In this document: one piece after another, positions 17,319 to 26,773 of the stretch
Numbering within the stretch: position 1 is the stretch's first letter
Layout: every line of letters starts with the position of its first letter
Origin: Mucilaginibacter sp. Bleaf8
GTDB lineage: Bacteria; Bacteroidota; Bacteroidia; Sphingobacteriales; Sphingobacteriaceae
Length of the DNA stretch: 64,000 nt
Direction of reading: 5' to 3'
NCBI RefSeq assembly: GCF_018390515.1
Contig: NZ_JAHBBK010000002.1
Span: 124,001-188,000 of the forward strand
The notes under the pieces: model-generated
What the model was told of the DNA's origin: nothing
The model's input: only the letters and a program-made list of their open reading frames with translations
Databases searched by the model: none
Position numbers and translations under genes: made by a program

Positions 17319-18722
17319 TTACATTTCTATAGCTTCCAACAAGTCAATTTTTTTCAACAGGTAGTCTATCGTTAGTGAAGTAAAGTTGGAGCGATCGAAT
17401 CGTGTCAAGTAATCTAATACATAAGAATCCCATCTTGTATTGATAAGGAGGTGGTATTTGACTGTGCTACTTGACTCTCTTTCAATTATTTGGCTTTTAT
17501 AAGAATTGATCTCATTGTAGTAATTATTATAAAATAGTGCAATTTGTGCTTCTACAATAGCGTAGGGGTAGATATGCTTTTCTTCGATATTCGTCGGATA
17601 AATACTTTCTAATTCAGTTATAATCTCTTGCGGACTATGTTGCCTCCCTTGCAATTTTTTATAAAAATCGTTGTTAAAATCTTTTAAATAAATTAAAAAA
17701 ATGTATAGACAAGGAAAGACATAGTTGTTCATTTTAAATGAATGTAATCCCAGCCGTGCATGGGCAAATAATTTCTCTTCCTGTCTTAGCGTAAGCCCTT
17801 TTTTCTCAAATAGAGTATAAGAAAGCTCTAAGAATAGATTGATGTCTTCCGTAAACTCTCTGTATTGAGATCGATCTTGCGACTTAAAAAAGGTATCAAA
17901 TTCAAAATAGCTAAATAGATAGTTTAGAAAAGCTTTTCTATTAGGTAAGGGCATTCTAAATTCCAGATCTATAAAACGTTTTAAATATTCGGTAGAATCA
18001 AATTGTTCACTGCCATAAAATCCTTTTATTGAATTTGATAATTGGACTTTATCAATTGAAAGGATGAAGATTATATTGGGAACATTAAAAAAGTGTTTGA
18101 CTTGCTCTAAGACCTCAACCGCGTAACTTGGACGGCATCTATCTAATTCGTCAACAATAAATATAATAGGTTTGCCTTCACCATTATTACGAATAAAACT
18201 CTCAAGGGCTCGCCTGAAATCTTTTAACCCCTGTTTTTTCTTCGCATACTCATCAATCTCATCTTTGAAAATTTCAGCTGCTGATTCTGTGACATTATTT
18301 ATTATATCGCTTACTTCTTTTACATCAATATATTTTTCAACTATAGTTTTAATAACAAGAGGGACCAGATTTTTTGAAATAAGGGCACCTTTCTGAATCA
18401 AAGATCTAAACGAGTTATCATCGTCTTTAGGGTTTAATGATTTCAATTCTCCCATAATTGCAGTTAAGGGGCTGTTGTCAAAATCGTTTTCCCAAGCGTT
18501 GAAATATAATGCTCTATAATTTTCGTTTTGCAATGCTTATTGCCACATTTTCAAAAACGTAGTTTTTCCAGTTCCCCATGAGTTATTTATGGATAGAACG
18601 AACCCAGTAGGGTAGGTCTGAATGATGCTTGTAAGCGCTATAGCATATTGTTTTCTATCGAGCTTGCAATTTTTAAAAGGATCATCCTGAGGAATGACTA
18701 AATCGTGATGCTTTATGTTCAT
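17319..18722 (-). pseudogene. KAP-family P-loop NTPase interrupted by an in-frame stop
   Basis: Two pieces in one frame are joined across a single TAA: 61 residues (18722-18537) with Walker A SWGTGKTTFLKMWQ, then TAA, then 404 residues (to 17319) beginning near ALYFNAWENDF. Both pieces are needed for a KAP NTPase; the second carries the Walker B IIFIVDELDRCRPSYAVEVLE. About 466 codons in total. Without the stop this would be an ordinary KAP protein. KAP NTPases are membrane-associated and some (PifA) mediate phage exclusion. It may be a pseudogene, a sequencing error, or read through; the frame is otherwise intact. It lies in an AT-rich islet. Confidence 0.85.
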
Positions 18723-18773
18723 TAAGGGTGGTTGTTTTGTAACTAAGATATAAATATTTAGCTCAATCGCCCA

Positions 18774-20219
18774 TTAATCCTCCGGCCTTTCCTTTGCATC
18801 CGCCATCCTAACAATGCGCGGCATAAATTTCGCTAACACATCCACCAAATCGTGCTGGGCTTCCATTACGGCGTGGATGTTTTTGTAAACCATGGGGGCT
18901 TCGTCCAGGTCGGAGCCCAGCAGGGTTATCTTTTTGTCGAGCAGTTCGGCCTGTACCAGTTCGCGTTTCAGGGTTTTAAAGGCCACATTGCGGCTCATCA
19001 CCCGTCCCGCCCCGTGGCTGGCCGAGTTGATGGATTCGGGGTTGCCCTTGCCGCGCACCACAAAGCCCGGTGTGCTCATGCTGCCCGGTATAATACCCAG
19101 CACACCATCGCCGGCAGGGGTGGCGCCTTTGCGGTGCACCATTACGGGCGTGCCGTCGGCCAGTTGTTCCTGCCAGGCAAAGTTGTGGTGGTTTTCGATG
19201 CGCAGCAGGGGTTGCAGTTGCAGGTCGCGCGCTATTTTATTGTGTATTTCGTGGTGGTTGGCGCTGGCATAGTCGCCGGCCAGGTTCATGCTCAGCCAGT
19301 ATTCCTGCCCTTCTTCGGTATCCAGATCCAGCCAGGCCAGGTGGCGCACCTCATGCGGCAGCTGCGTTTTTTTCATGGCAATGCCCGAGTAGTGGTTGGC
19401 CACACCCGCCCCAAACCCCCGCGAACCCGAGTGCGACAGCAGGGCCAGGTAGCGGCCCGCAGGTACGCCCTCCAGCACACCCTCATCAACCGATAGCTCG
19501 CCCCACTCCACAAAATGGTTGCCCGTGCCCGAGGTGCCCAGCTGGCGGTAGGCCTTGTCGCGCAAATCGCGCAGCAGCTTGGTAGCTTTCCACTCGCGGT
19601 GGTCAAATAAGCTGGTATCAAAGTGGTGTTTGGTTTCGCTGCCCATGCCAAAGTGCGTGTTTTTAAGCAGCAGGCTTTTTAGCTGTTCCTGCTGGGTATC
19701 TACCGCGCGGGCAGGCATGTCAAATATGCTGAGGCACATGCGGCAGGCAATATCCACGCCCACCGCGTAGGGTATAATGGCATCTGCACTGGTAGCCAGC
19801 ACCCCGCCAATGGGCAGGCCGTAGCCCTGGTGGGCATCGGGCATCAGCGCCCCGGCTACCGAGATAGGTAGCTGTATGGCATTGCGCATTTGGGCCAGCG
19901 CACCCGGCTCAATATGCTCCATGCCATAAACCGGAAAGTCGGCAATTTCCTTCTTCAATTGCTGTACCTTATGCTCGGGCGCCGGGAACTTGCCTTCCTG
20001 CCGCAGACGTATCACCTCGTCGGCTATGTTTTTAAACTTACCGCCCTGTTTGGCATAAGGCATCGGGTCAATAATAACCGACTCAAGGTTGGTGAGTATT
20101 TCGGCCTTGTCCATTACCCCATGCTTTAACAAGCCATTGGCTACACGGCTAAACTGTACCAGTAAATCCAGGTCTGCCACACCCAATGCCGTTATATCGC
20201 TGTTGCTTATTTTTTCCAT
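18774..20219 (-). CDS. rtcB: RtcB-family RNA ligase
   Basis: The ATG at 20219 (MEKISNSDITALG) is chosen; a longer frame adds 17 residues from the leader. The product is 481 residues. It has the RtcB pattern: PDAHQGYGLPIGG, GVDIACRM (metal cysteine), GTGNHFVEWG and SASHGAGRVMSR, which holds the histidine that becomes guanylylated. RtcB joins 2',3'-cyclic phosphate (or 3'-P) and 5'-OH RNA ends using GTP and Mn. No RtcA or archease gene is adjacent. The base composition is clearly richer in G+C than the islet next to it. Confidence 0.93.
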   Translation of the reverse strand: MEKISNSDITALGVADLDLLVQFSRVANGLLKHGVMDKAEILTNLESVIIDPMPYAKQGGKFKNIADEVIRLRQEGKFPAPEHKVQQLKKEIADFPVYGMEHIEPGALAQMRNAIQLPISVAGALMPDAHQGYGLPIGGVLATSADAIIPYAVGVDIACRMCLSIFDMPARAVDTQQEQLKSLLLKNTHFGMGSETKHHFDTSLFDHREWKATKLLRDLRDKAYRQLGTSGTGNHFVEWGELSVDEGVLEGVPAGRYLALLSHSGSRGFGAGVANHYSGIAMKKTQLPHEVRHLAWLDLDTEEGQEYWLSMNLAGDYASANHHEIHNKIARDLQLQPLLRIENHHNFAWQEQLADGTPVMVHRKGATPAGDGVLGIIPGSMSTPGFVVRGKGNPESINSASHGAGRVMSRNVAFKTLKRELVQAELLDKKITLLGSDLDEAPMVYKNIHAVMEAQHDLVDVLAKFMPRIVRMADAKERPED

Positions 20220-20407
20220 ATGCCCAGGTCCCCTAAAGGGGAGTTTTAAGTTTTGTACTTCAATTAACAATATTTATAACAGCAAAAGATGTGGAATGGG
20301 TTGCTGTTTTATGATTTTTGTTGGAGACTAGATTTTCTTTTAAAGAAATAAATTTAAAAACCGCTGTATGTGTGGCTTGTTATCCTGATACAACAAAGAG
20401 GAATGAA

Positions 20408-20761
20408 ATGATGAAGAAGATAGCATTAACCACCGTAATGGCTGCCCTGCTTTTTTGCACCGGCGGCGCATGGGCGCAAAGCCAAGATAAGCAGGTGCAA
20501 TCGCAAAAAAGTTTAAAAAACAACACGGCTAATACTGCACGCGTACGCACCGACCAGGGTGTGCCTTTTAACCCTACCGGCACGCACGGCGCAGGTGCCA
20601 CCGCCACCACTAAAGATTCCGGTCAGCAGAAAAAGCAAATTTCGGCGCAGCAAAAAACAAAGGAGCGGGCCAGCAAAAACAAGTACAGCAAAAAGGCAGG
20701 TACATCCAACAAAAAGAAAACCGTAAACAATCCGGGTGTAGATAGCCAGAACGGTCATTAA
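20408..20761 (+). CDS. Small secreted basic protein
   Basis: The ATG at 20408 (or 20411) follows an AAAGAGG ribosome-binding site and opens a signal peptide (MKKIALTTVMAALLFCTGGAWAQ). The upstream in-frame extension is leader. The mature part of about 93 residues is low-complexity, rich in Lys, Gln, Ser, Thr and Asn, and likely disordered. No family recognised. A 17-bp perfect hairpin follows at 20782-20818. Confidence 0.75.
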   Translation: MMKKIALTTVMAALLFCTGGAWAQSQDKQVQSQKSLKNNTANTARVRTDQGVPFNPTGTHGAGATATTKDSGQQKKQISAQQKTKERASKNKYSKKAGTSNKKKTVNNPGVDSQNGH

Positions 20762-20781
20762 CAGCCGCAAACCTGTAAAAG

Positions 20782-20818
20782 CAACAAGCCCTTTCTGCTC
20801 GGCAGAAAGGGCTTGTTG
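20782..20818. terminator. Strong hairpin between convergent genes
   Basis: A perfect 17-bp stem with loop TCG. It lies 20 bases 3' of the small secreted protein gene and 15 bases 3' of the glycosyltransferase stop, so it can serve both. There is no long T run, so it may be a transcript-end or stability structure rather than a classical terminator. Confidence 0.75.
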
Positions 20819-20833
20819 ATGATTGCGTAAATT

Positions 20834-22462
20834 TTACTTGCCAAAAGGCGGCCTGCCCGTAAGCTGGCGGTAAACCGGAAACTGCTCCAGCGGCTGCTTA
20901 GGCAGATGGAAGCGTTTGCAGTAATATACCTGCAGGTGCAGTTCGCCAACGCCGTTGCGGTGTACAATAACATCGGGCAGTTGCTTTACCTCGTCAAAAA
21001 ACGGTACTACGTTGAGCGGTATGCTGGCCTGGTGTTCCTGCCCGAATATTACGGCATCATCGCCAATCAGCGTTTTCGGATCCACCAAAAAAGCCAGGTT
21101 GCGCGGGTCTTCATCAAACACAATGATAGATTTTTGGCCTTTCAGGGCCCAGTCTACCTTGCCGGTAAGCCACCAGCGGGTGCTGCCGGTAAATACGTGC
21201 TTGTTTTGCAGCCAGCCTTCTTTTTCAAAACGGGTGTAAATGTCATCGTAATCAACCCCCTGCATGGTAGGGTCAGATTTGCCGCCACCACGTTGTACCA
21301 CCCATTTGGGTCCGTATGCCTGCCAAAAACCCGTAACCATGTGTATGGTAATAACACTGATGGTAATTACGGTAAACCAGATGGTGAACCGCATCCAGCG
21401 CTTGGTTAAAAGATAGTTGGGCGAGCCTGCCTTGCTCAGGCTGTTGTCAATAGCGTAGCCCAGCGGTATGAACAGCATCATGTAGCCGGGTGCCTGCCAG
21501 TGAAAGTGGTACTGTAAATCGCTCCACAAAGTAACCAGCGTAAAAAACACCAGCGGAAACACCGATACCCAAAAGATAAAGCTATACGATTGCTGCTGGT
21601 TGCGCAGCTTAAAGCTTTTGATGAATTGCACAATCATGGGTACCCATATCCAGGGCAGCAGCCATATCGCCTGCCCTAATATGCTGCGGAAAAACCAATC
21701 AAAGTGCAAATGAAACTTACTACCCGAAGCGCCTGCCCGCGATCCCTGGAACACGAACGATACCCAGTTGTTCTCATAGTTCCACCAGATAACCGGCGAT
21801 GCAATGATGATAGACAGCAACACGGCCAGATAGGGGCCGGGGTGGGTAAGCCAGTGCCGTTGGTTTTTATTGGTGATGATGAATGCAAATACCCCGATAA
21901 ATAAAAAGACAACATGGTACTTGCTCAGTATAGCCAACCCCATGCATAAGCCAATAAGCAGCCATTGCAGGTATATTTTGCCGCTGTGCCAGTTAATTTG
22001 GCTTTGGGTACTTTGCTGTAAAAGCAGCAGCCGCAAAATAAAGTAGGTGCTCAGCATCCAAAAAAACATCAGCGGTGCATCGGGCTGAAACCAGCAGGCA
22101 ATAGGGATGGTAAATACGGCACTCAGGTTTATAAGCAGCACTGCCCAAAAGCCCGCCCGTGCATTAAACAGCAACCGTGTAACCAAAAACAAAAACCAGG
22201 CGGTACCTGCAAATAATAATACCGACGGAAACCGCAGCCCCAGCGTGGTAAGCCCAAACAGCTTAATGCTCAATCCACCCAGCCAAAAAAACAGTGGCGG
22301 CTGGTCGAAATAACTCAGGTCGAGGTGCATTGCCCCGCGAAAGTAGTAGGATTCGCCTATACCCAAACCGGTAAAGGCGGCTACATACAAACGCAGTAAA
22401 AAGGTAATGCCAATAAGCCACAGGCTGTAGCGGTAGGCATTGCTTTCGGTTAGTTGTTTCAT
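20834..22462 (-). CDS. Family-39 glycosyltransferase (ArnT/PMT-like), membrane
   Basis: A 542-residue protein with about ten membrane segments in the first 390 residues and a soluble C-terminal part. An early loop GIGESYYFRGAM and the FDQPPLFFW motif match lipid-linked glycosyltransferases of the GT-39/ArnT family, which move a sugar from a polyprenyl phosphate donor to lipid A or protein on the periplasmic side. Acceptor unknown. It stands alone; the terminal hairpin is shared with the convergent gene. Confidence 0.88.
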   Translation of the reverse strand: MKQLTESNAYRYSLWLIGITFLLRLYVAAFTGLGIGESYYFRGAMHLDLSYFDQPPLFFWLGGLSIKLFGLTTLGLRFPSVLLFAGTAWFLFLVTRLLFNARAGFWAVLLINLSAVFTIPIACWFQPDAPLMFFWMLSTYFILRLLLLQQSTQSQINWHSGKIYLQWLLIGLCMGLAILSKYHVVFLFIGVFAFIITNKNQRHWLTHPGPYLAVLLSIIIASPVIWWNYENNWVSFVFQGSRAGASGSKFHLHFDWFFRSILGQAIWLLPWIWVPMIVQFIKSFKLRNQQQSYSFIFWVSVFPLVFFTLVTLWSDLQYHFHWQAPGYMMLFIPLGYAIDNSLSKAGSPNYLLTKRWMRFTIWFTVITISVITIHMVTGFWQAYGPKWVVQRGGGKSDPTMQGVDYDDIYTRFEKEGWLQNKHVFTGSTRWWLTGKVDWALKGQKSIIVFDEDPRNLAFLVDPKTLIGDDAVIFGQEHQASIPLNVVPFFDEVKQLPDVIVHRNGVGELHLQVYYCKRFHLPKQPLEQFPVYRQLTGRPPFGK

Positions 22463-22803
22463 GCAATAGTTTGCTTGTAATGTGTGTTAATTGTGCCGGC
22501 AGTAGCGGCGTAGTTGTGTGTGAAAATCGGCCGCAAATATACAACGCCACAAACCGATTTTACCGACAATATGCAGAGGAACGGTAAAATATGAATTAAA
22601 TGATAGTCTAAATTAGTAAGAAATGTGGATTAATTGGGTTTGTAAGTGCTTTTGACTTTGTTGTGAGGGGTACTGAATTGTGCGAACGTTATCGAAAGTA
22701 TCGCAATTAGGATTGATGTAAATCACGGGATAAGATATATTAAAGGAGTTTGGTGCTATTGAGAATGGGGCTGAACTTACAAAGTTTAAATTTGGCTTTA
22801 AAC
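22463..22803. other. Intergenic region upstream of the glycosyltransferase and downstream of the tRNA
   Basis: About 340 bases between the start of the minus-strand glycosyltransferase and the terminator of the first tRNA-Lys. AT-rich; no gene, repeat or clear RNA structure seen. Confidence 0.5.
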
Positions 22804-22834
22804 AAAAAAAGCAAGCTAAAGTTAGCTTGCTTTT
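22804..22834 (-). terminator. Terminator of tRNA-Lys (first copy)
   Basis: A-run, stem GCAAGCTA / TAGCTTGC with short loop, then T-run on the minus strand. It lies just 3' of the tRNA. Confidence 0.8.
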
Positions 22835-22836
22835 AG

Positions 22837-22909
22837 TGATCCCGCTGGGACTCGAACCCAGGACCCCAACATTAAAAGTGTTATGCTCTACCGGCTGAGC
22901 TACGGAATC
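22837..22909 (-). tRNA. tRNA-Lys (TTT)
   Basis: A 73-nt cloverleaf: acceptor GATTCCG / CGGGATC, D-arm GCTC..GAGC, anticodon loop CTTTTAA (anticodon TTT), T-arm CTGGG-TTCGAGT-CCCAG, discriminator A. CCA is not encoded. Identical to the copy at 23031-23103. Confidence 0.97.
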
Positions 22910-22989
22910 AATTTTTTATTTGCGCATATCATCAATCACCGGTGATTAATTTAAACATTACGTTAATGCGTATTAAGCTTTTCAATTTT

Positions 22990-23015
22990 AAGGCCTTCCT
23001 TCGCGGAAGGCCTTT
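22990..23015. terminator. Hairpin between the two tRNA-Lys genes
   Basis: AAGGCCTTCC / GGAAGGCCTT stem with a TTCGC loop and flanking T/A run. It lies 3' of the second (upstream) tRNA-Lys, so each tRNA has its own terminator. Confidence 0.8.
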
Positions 23016-23030
23016 TGTTTTTTATCTCCG

Positions 23031-23103
23031 TGATCCCGCTGGGACTCGAACCCAGGACCCCAACATTAAAAGTGTTATGCTCTACCGGCTGAGCTACGGA
23101 ATC
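23031..23103 (-). tRNA. tRNA-Lys (TTT), second copy
   Basis: Identical over all 73 bases to the tRNA at 22837-22909, with the same TTT anticodon. A tandem duplicate. Confidence 0.97.
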
Positions 23104-23231
23104 ATCACTTCGATATCAGAAACGTTTAACCGTTTCCTTTAAAGTGGTGCAAATATAGGGCTATTTGTAATTGTGTGCAAGAGATAAATAAAAATAATTG
23201 TAACGAATAAACTAAACGCTTTATTGTCAGC

Positions 23232-24257
23232 TTAATGATTTTTTAAAATTGCGATCTTACCTTTGTCGCCCGCCAGTAAAACCAGTTTCCCACGCTTAGC
23301 TTTCTGGCAAACATTGAAGCTTGTGTTATCAATCAGTCGCCATGTTTCCCCGTTATCCGTGCTGATATTAGTACCCGAGGTGCCGGTAGACAGGTAGCTA
23401 GCCTTTGAAAGTTCAATAACACAAGATTGGTACCCGGCTGGCTGTTGCTGGCTTAGGTGTAGTTGATGATTGTTTTTATATGGATGCTTTGGTGAAATGC
23501 AGGTTACAGAATCGCTGTTGTTGGGCGTCGCATAATCGCCGCCTGTAAAAATAATACGGTCTGGCCCGTGAGTAAATGAAAATGCACCCTGCGATGCTTT
23601 GCCATGTGCCAGTGATAGCTGAATTGCTTGCCAAGACTTTTTACTGCTCAGGTATTCAATGAACTGAGCGCTTGATCCACCCGTAACAAACGCCGGGGTA
23701 GGGTTGCTTCCGGTTAATTGCAAACATGTTCCGCTGGCAGCAAAGGCCGCCTCCTGGGGCTGGGCAGGGGGAAGGTAAGCGAAACTATGCCAGCTTGAAC
23801 CGTGATCGTTAGTTTCAAGTATTAGAAATTTGTTGTCAATGGGGTCGCCTAAAATGTACCCCGTCTTACCATCGGCCGAAAATGCCATAGCGTCTAAAAA
23901 GTAAGCTTGGTCATCATTTCGATACACTGTCTTCCAACTCCGGCCGCCATCAATGGTTTTTAAAATAAGCGCTGGCGTGCCCGAACTCATGATGATAGCT
24001 TGTTTATCCGAAAAAGCCTCGATATCTCTAAAATCAGCTTGTTCAAAGCCTTCTACTTGCTGCCATTGCCAGGTAACGCCGCCATCGGTACTTTTAGCTA
24101 TATGACCCTTACTACCACTTACCCAGGTTATATGTTCATCAACAACAGAGAGCCCACGTATACTACATGGCTTGCCGTGTTCTATTAAATTAACAGATTG
24201 AGCCATGCATAAATAACTACTCAGTAATAGAGTAACGGTATATAAAAGATTCTTCAT
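23232..24257 (-). CDS. Secreted BNR/YCF48-like beta-propeller protein
   Basis: A 341-residue protein with signal peptide (about 1-19, ending in CMAQ). Four BNR/Asp-box motifs are visible: STDGGVTW, TIDGGRSW, TNDHGSSW and STDNGETW. These are typical of WD40/YVTN/BNR and YCF48-type beta-propellers. Secreted Bacteroidota members are usually annotated as oxidoreductase- or photosystem-assembly-like, but the role is not established. It lies six bases downstream of the DUF2147 gene stop on the same strand, so the two probably form an operon. Confidence 0.88.
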   Translation of the reverse strand: MKNLLYTVTLLLSSYLCMAQSVNLIEHGKPCSIRGLSVVDEHITWVSGSKGHIAKSTDGGVTWQWQQVEGFEQADFRDIEAFSDKQAIIMSSGTPALILKTIDGGRSWKTVYRNDDQAYFLDAMAFSADGKTGYILGDPIDNKFLILETNDHGSSWHSFAYLPPAQPQEAAFAASGTCLQLTGSNPTPAFVTGGSSAQFIEYLSSKKSWQAIQLSLAHGKASQGAFSFTHGPDRIIFTGGDYATPNNSDSVTCISPKHPYKNNHQLHLSQQQPAGYQSCVIELSKASYLSTGTSGTNISTDNGETWRLIDNTSFNVCQKAKRGKLVLLAGDKGKIAILKNH

Positions 24258-24263
24258 CCTCTT

Positions 24264-24701
24264 TTATTTGACACGTGTCCAAATTTCAGTACGTCCAAGC
24301 AGGGATACACCAATATAGCCACGCATTTTTAAGCGGGTGCCATCTAAAGTCATTTTGCAACTGTAGGTTTTGCCGCTCTTAGGGTCATAGATGGTACCGC
24401 CTTCATAAGTATCATCGTCAAAGGTGAAGTCCTTCAATATTTCCAATCCTAATATTGGGCGCGACCGAAGTGCAGGATCAGGGTTTTTTTTGTCGGTTTT
24501 GGGTTTCCCGGCTTCATCATTAGGAAGTTTTATCCAGGATAGCTTTCCAAAGTACTCACTTCCTTTCTTATAAATTTGTATTTGCCCTTCGCCGCTTGAG
24601 TTTACCCATCTACCCAAAATGTCGTCAGCACGTTGTGCTAAAGCAGTGGTAGCAGTTAAGATACTAAATAGTAATATCGAAAAACTTACTTTCTTAATCA
24701 T
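24264..24701 (-). CDS. DUF2147 secreted protein
   Basis: A 145-residue protein with signal peptide (ending in ALAQ). The mature part matches DUF2147: DILGRWVN at the start, the GKLSWI strand, GGTIYDPKSGKTY and GYIGVSLLGRTEIW near the end. A small beta-barrel-like domain; function unknown. Six bases separate it from the BNR gene on the same strand. Confidence 0.92.
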   Translation of the reverse strand: MIKKVSFSILLFSILTATTALAQRADDILGRWVNSSGEGQIQIYKKGSEYFGKLSWIKLPNDEAGKPKTDKKNPDPALRSRPILGLEILKDFTFDDDTYEGGTIYDPKSGKTYSCKMTLDGTRLKMRGYIGVSLLGRTEIWTRVK

Positions 24702-24802
24702 AATTTTAAATTAAATGAATTCTAAAGTATCAGGTATTTAGGAGGATAGCAAATAAGTGAAAAATATTTTTCAAAATAGTTAGTGTTATTATGATTAACT
24801 GC

Positions 24803-24810
24803 TATATTTG
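24803..24810 (+). promoter_or_regulatory. Putative -7 box for the tRNA-Leu genes
   Basis: TATATTTG matches the Bacteroidota -7 consensus TANNTTTG exactly. It lies about 90 bases before the first tRNA-Leu. The -33 TTG partner is weak, so only the -7 element is supported. Confidence 0.4.
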
Positions 24811-24897
24811 CAGCCTCAATACTGATAAGGGCTTGTGTTTATGAGTGATGGCTTGAAAAGCTAATAATTACACTTCATAAATTAAGTCTGAAAATCA

Positions 24898-24981
24898 GCC
24901 CAGGTGGCGAAATTGGTAAACGTTGCGGTCTCAGAAGCCGTTGAGAATTGTCTCTTGAGAGTTCGAGTCTCTCCCTGGGCA
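24898..24981 (+). tRNA. tRNA-Leu (CAG)
   Basis: An 84-nt class II tRNA with a long variable arm. Acceptor GCCCAGG / CCTGGGC, anticodon loop CTCAGAA (anticodon CAG), T-arm GAGAG-TTCGAGT-CTCTC, discriminator A. Confidence 0.93.
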
Positions 24982-25024
24982 CACCATCAAATCAAGTCAA
25001 AAGTCTTGATCTTAATACAAAAAT

Positions 25025-25053
25025 AAAATAGCACTTTCTTAGGGTGCTATTTT
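25025..25053 (+). terminator. Terminator after tRNA-Leu (CAG)
   Basis: Stem AAAATAGCAC / GTGCTATTTT with a nine-base loop, followed by more T residues. Confidence 0.75.
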
Positions 25054-25067
25054 ATTTTTAGGCAACA

Positions 25068-25151
25068 GCCCAGGTGGCGAAATTGGTAGACGCACCATCT
25101 TGAGGGGGTGGCATCCGTACGGATGTACGAGTTCGAATCTCGTTCTGGGCA
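25068..25151 (+). tRNA. tRNA-Leu (GAG)
   Basis: An 84-nt class II tRNA with long variable arm. Acceptor GCCCAGG / TCTGGGC (one G-U), anticodon loop TTGAGGG (anticodon GAG), T-loop TTCGAAT, discriminator A. Confidence 0.95.
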
Positions 25152-25152
25152 C

Positions 25153-25187
25153 AAAAAAAAGCGGATAAATGTTTATCCGCTTTTTTT
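25153..25187 (+). terminator. Terminator after tRNA-Leu (GAG)
   Basis: A-run, perfect stem GCGGATAAA / TTTATCCGC, T-run. Also usable by the minus-strand gene that ends at 25194. Confidence 0.85.
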
Positions 25188-25193
25188 ATGCTC

Positions 25194-25481
25194 TCAGGAA
25201 GGCTGTCCATAAGAAGGATGTCTTACTATCTGCGCTGCAATGCCTAGTAATTCGTCACCGGAAAACGCGCCAACACCATCAAATGTAAAATCCCGTTCAC
25301 TCTTAATCTTGATTGTGCCTAACAGTCCGTCTGCAGGAATATCAACAGACCTTGCCTGTTCATGATCTATCCAGTCCTGATAGGTATCCACAGCAAAAAT
25401 TTTAAATGTATTGCTATCTGATTGCGGTTCAATTCTTAACTGCCGCTGACTTGGTCCTACTGGTATTTCAAATGGTTCCAT
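25194..25481 (-). CDS. Small hypothetical protein
   Basis: A 95-residue acidic protein, no signal or membrane segment. It is beta-rich and even in composition; no family recognised. A single gene between the tRNA-Leu pair and a cupin gene. Confidence 0.65.
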   Translation of the reverse strand: MEPFEIPVGPSQRQLRIEPQSDSNTFKIFAVDTYQDWIDHEQARSVDIPADGLLGTIKIKSERDFTFDGVGAFSGDELLGIAAQIVRHPSYGQPS

Positions 25482-25680
25482 AAAATATTTGATCTATTAG
25501 CTTATTGACAGGCGAGTAAGTAAAAATGTTTGTATCTTAAATGAGTGGCTACATGTGTTCTCATTTGGCTATCTACTTTATGCACAAGCAAACTATTTGT
25601 CTTGAAAACTGGTAGTATATTGTTGTAGCTGCAATAATTATAGTTACCTAATTTACTAATATAGCCGAATAAATAATAAT

Positions 25681-26055
25681 ATGATTAAGGCATACCATTT
25701 ATATACAGGTCCGGATGGACACTCTTATTTTAAGTCGGGCAATGTATCAGAAGCTGTTATCACACAGGCAGAATCCATTCGCTTTCAAGAATCGCCTCCA
25801 GGTTCTGTTTACGATTGGCATCCGGCGCCTACTGTACAATTTGTGATTAATTTGCGCGGTACCCTGGAGTTTACCACTTACCAAGGCGAAACTTTTTTAT
25901 TGAAACCGGGAGAGGTATTGATAGCGATGGATACCACCGGATCGGGGCATAAATGGCGGTTACTGGGTGATGATCCGTGGCAGCGGGCTTATGTTGTGTT
26001 TAATGAAAATACAGGATTAAACTTTGTGGCTGATGAAGGAGTAGAAGACGTTTGA
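25681..26055 (+). CDS. Cupin-domain protein
   Basis: A 124-residue single-domain cupin. It has the first motif region HPAPTVQFVINLRGTLEF and the second region FLLKPGEVLIAMDTTGSGHKW. The metal-binding histidines of a standard cupin are only partly present, so activity is uncertain. Function unknown. It is the last plus-strand gene before the phage block. Confidence 0.82.
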   Translation: MIKAYHLYTGPDGHSYFKSGNVSEAVITQAESIRFQESPPGSVYDWHPAPTVQFVINLRGTLEFTTYQGETFLLKPGEVLIAMDTTGSGHKWRLLGDDPWQRAYVVFNENTGLNFVADEGVEDV

Positions 26056-26075
26056 TACAGACTCAATAAGGCTTA

Positions 26076-26528
26076 TTATTCTGCTGTGTTAAATTTGTGC
26101 TGGTAGTACCATTCCATGATATATACGCCATCTTGCCAGCTTAGCTTCCCGTCGGCTGCAACTTGGGCAATCATGATTGATAAGTTGTGCAGGAAAGCGC
26201 TTTTGATGTCGCCAGTTAAAGTTTGAATTGTTTCTATGGCACAAGCAGTAATGGCTTCGGGCGTTGATGCCTGGCTGCATTTGTCGGCCAATTTGAGCTG
26301 TATCAAAATAGCAGGTAAAGATTTGCGTAATGCAACCTTTACTTTTTCGTCAAGGTCGCCTGGTATAATGGCTGTTAATATATCTGCCGCCGGGGATTCA
26401 ACAAATTTCTTGATGTTTTCGGTAATGATAACGCCCGTGTGAACAGCCTTCTTTAAGTTTGCCGGAAAGCCATTAAAGATAGACCGGATTGCTTTCCATA
26501 ATTTTTTAAGCCAGTTAGATAAACTCAT
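26076..26528 (-). CDS. Phage-block terminal protein, unknown
   Basis: A 150-residue protein. The body is helical with no family I recognise; there is no signal peptide. It overlaps the holin-like gene by four bases (26525-26528), so it belongs to the phage lysis end. It could be a lysis-associated or cell-envelope accessory protein. Confidence 0.7.
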   Translation of the reverse strand: MSLSNWLKKLWKAIRSIFNGFPANLKKAVHTGVIITENIKKFVESPAADILTAIIPGDLDEKVKVALRKSLPAILIQLKLADKCSQASTPEAITACAIETIQTLTGDIKSAFLHNLSIMIAQVAADGKLSWQDGVYIMEWYYQHKFNTAE

Positions 26529-26773
26529 GTTTTTTTATTTTTAAAAGTTAAATAGACTTTTTTAAGCCAGAACAGGCTACGTATTATCCAGGATAAAGCC
26601 GTAGCGCAACCCACAATACATGCTGCACATGAGGATATGGCTGCAACCAGTCGTAGTGTTTCATCAGTAAGCAACAGCCCCTGGATGGCGATCAGGTAGC
26701 TTGATATGGCTGATAGAATACCTACATGGGGTTTGTAGTTGAAGTAGTGATAGAGGGATTTGACGTTTTGCAT
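26525..26773 (-). CDS. Holin-like small membrane protein
   Basis: An 82-residue protein with two hydrophobic segments (about 17-35 and 40-62) and a basic tail. Its position directly after the endolysin gene and overlapping it by about 50 bases is typical of a phage holin. Holins form pores in the inner membrane to release endolysin. No sequence family is certain; the call rests on topology and context. Confidence 0.7.
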   Translation of the reverse strand: MQNVKSLYHYFNYKPHVGILSAISSYLIAIQGLLLTDETLRLVAAISSCAACIVGCATALSWIIRSLFWLKKVYLTFKNKKT

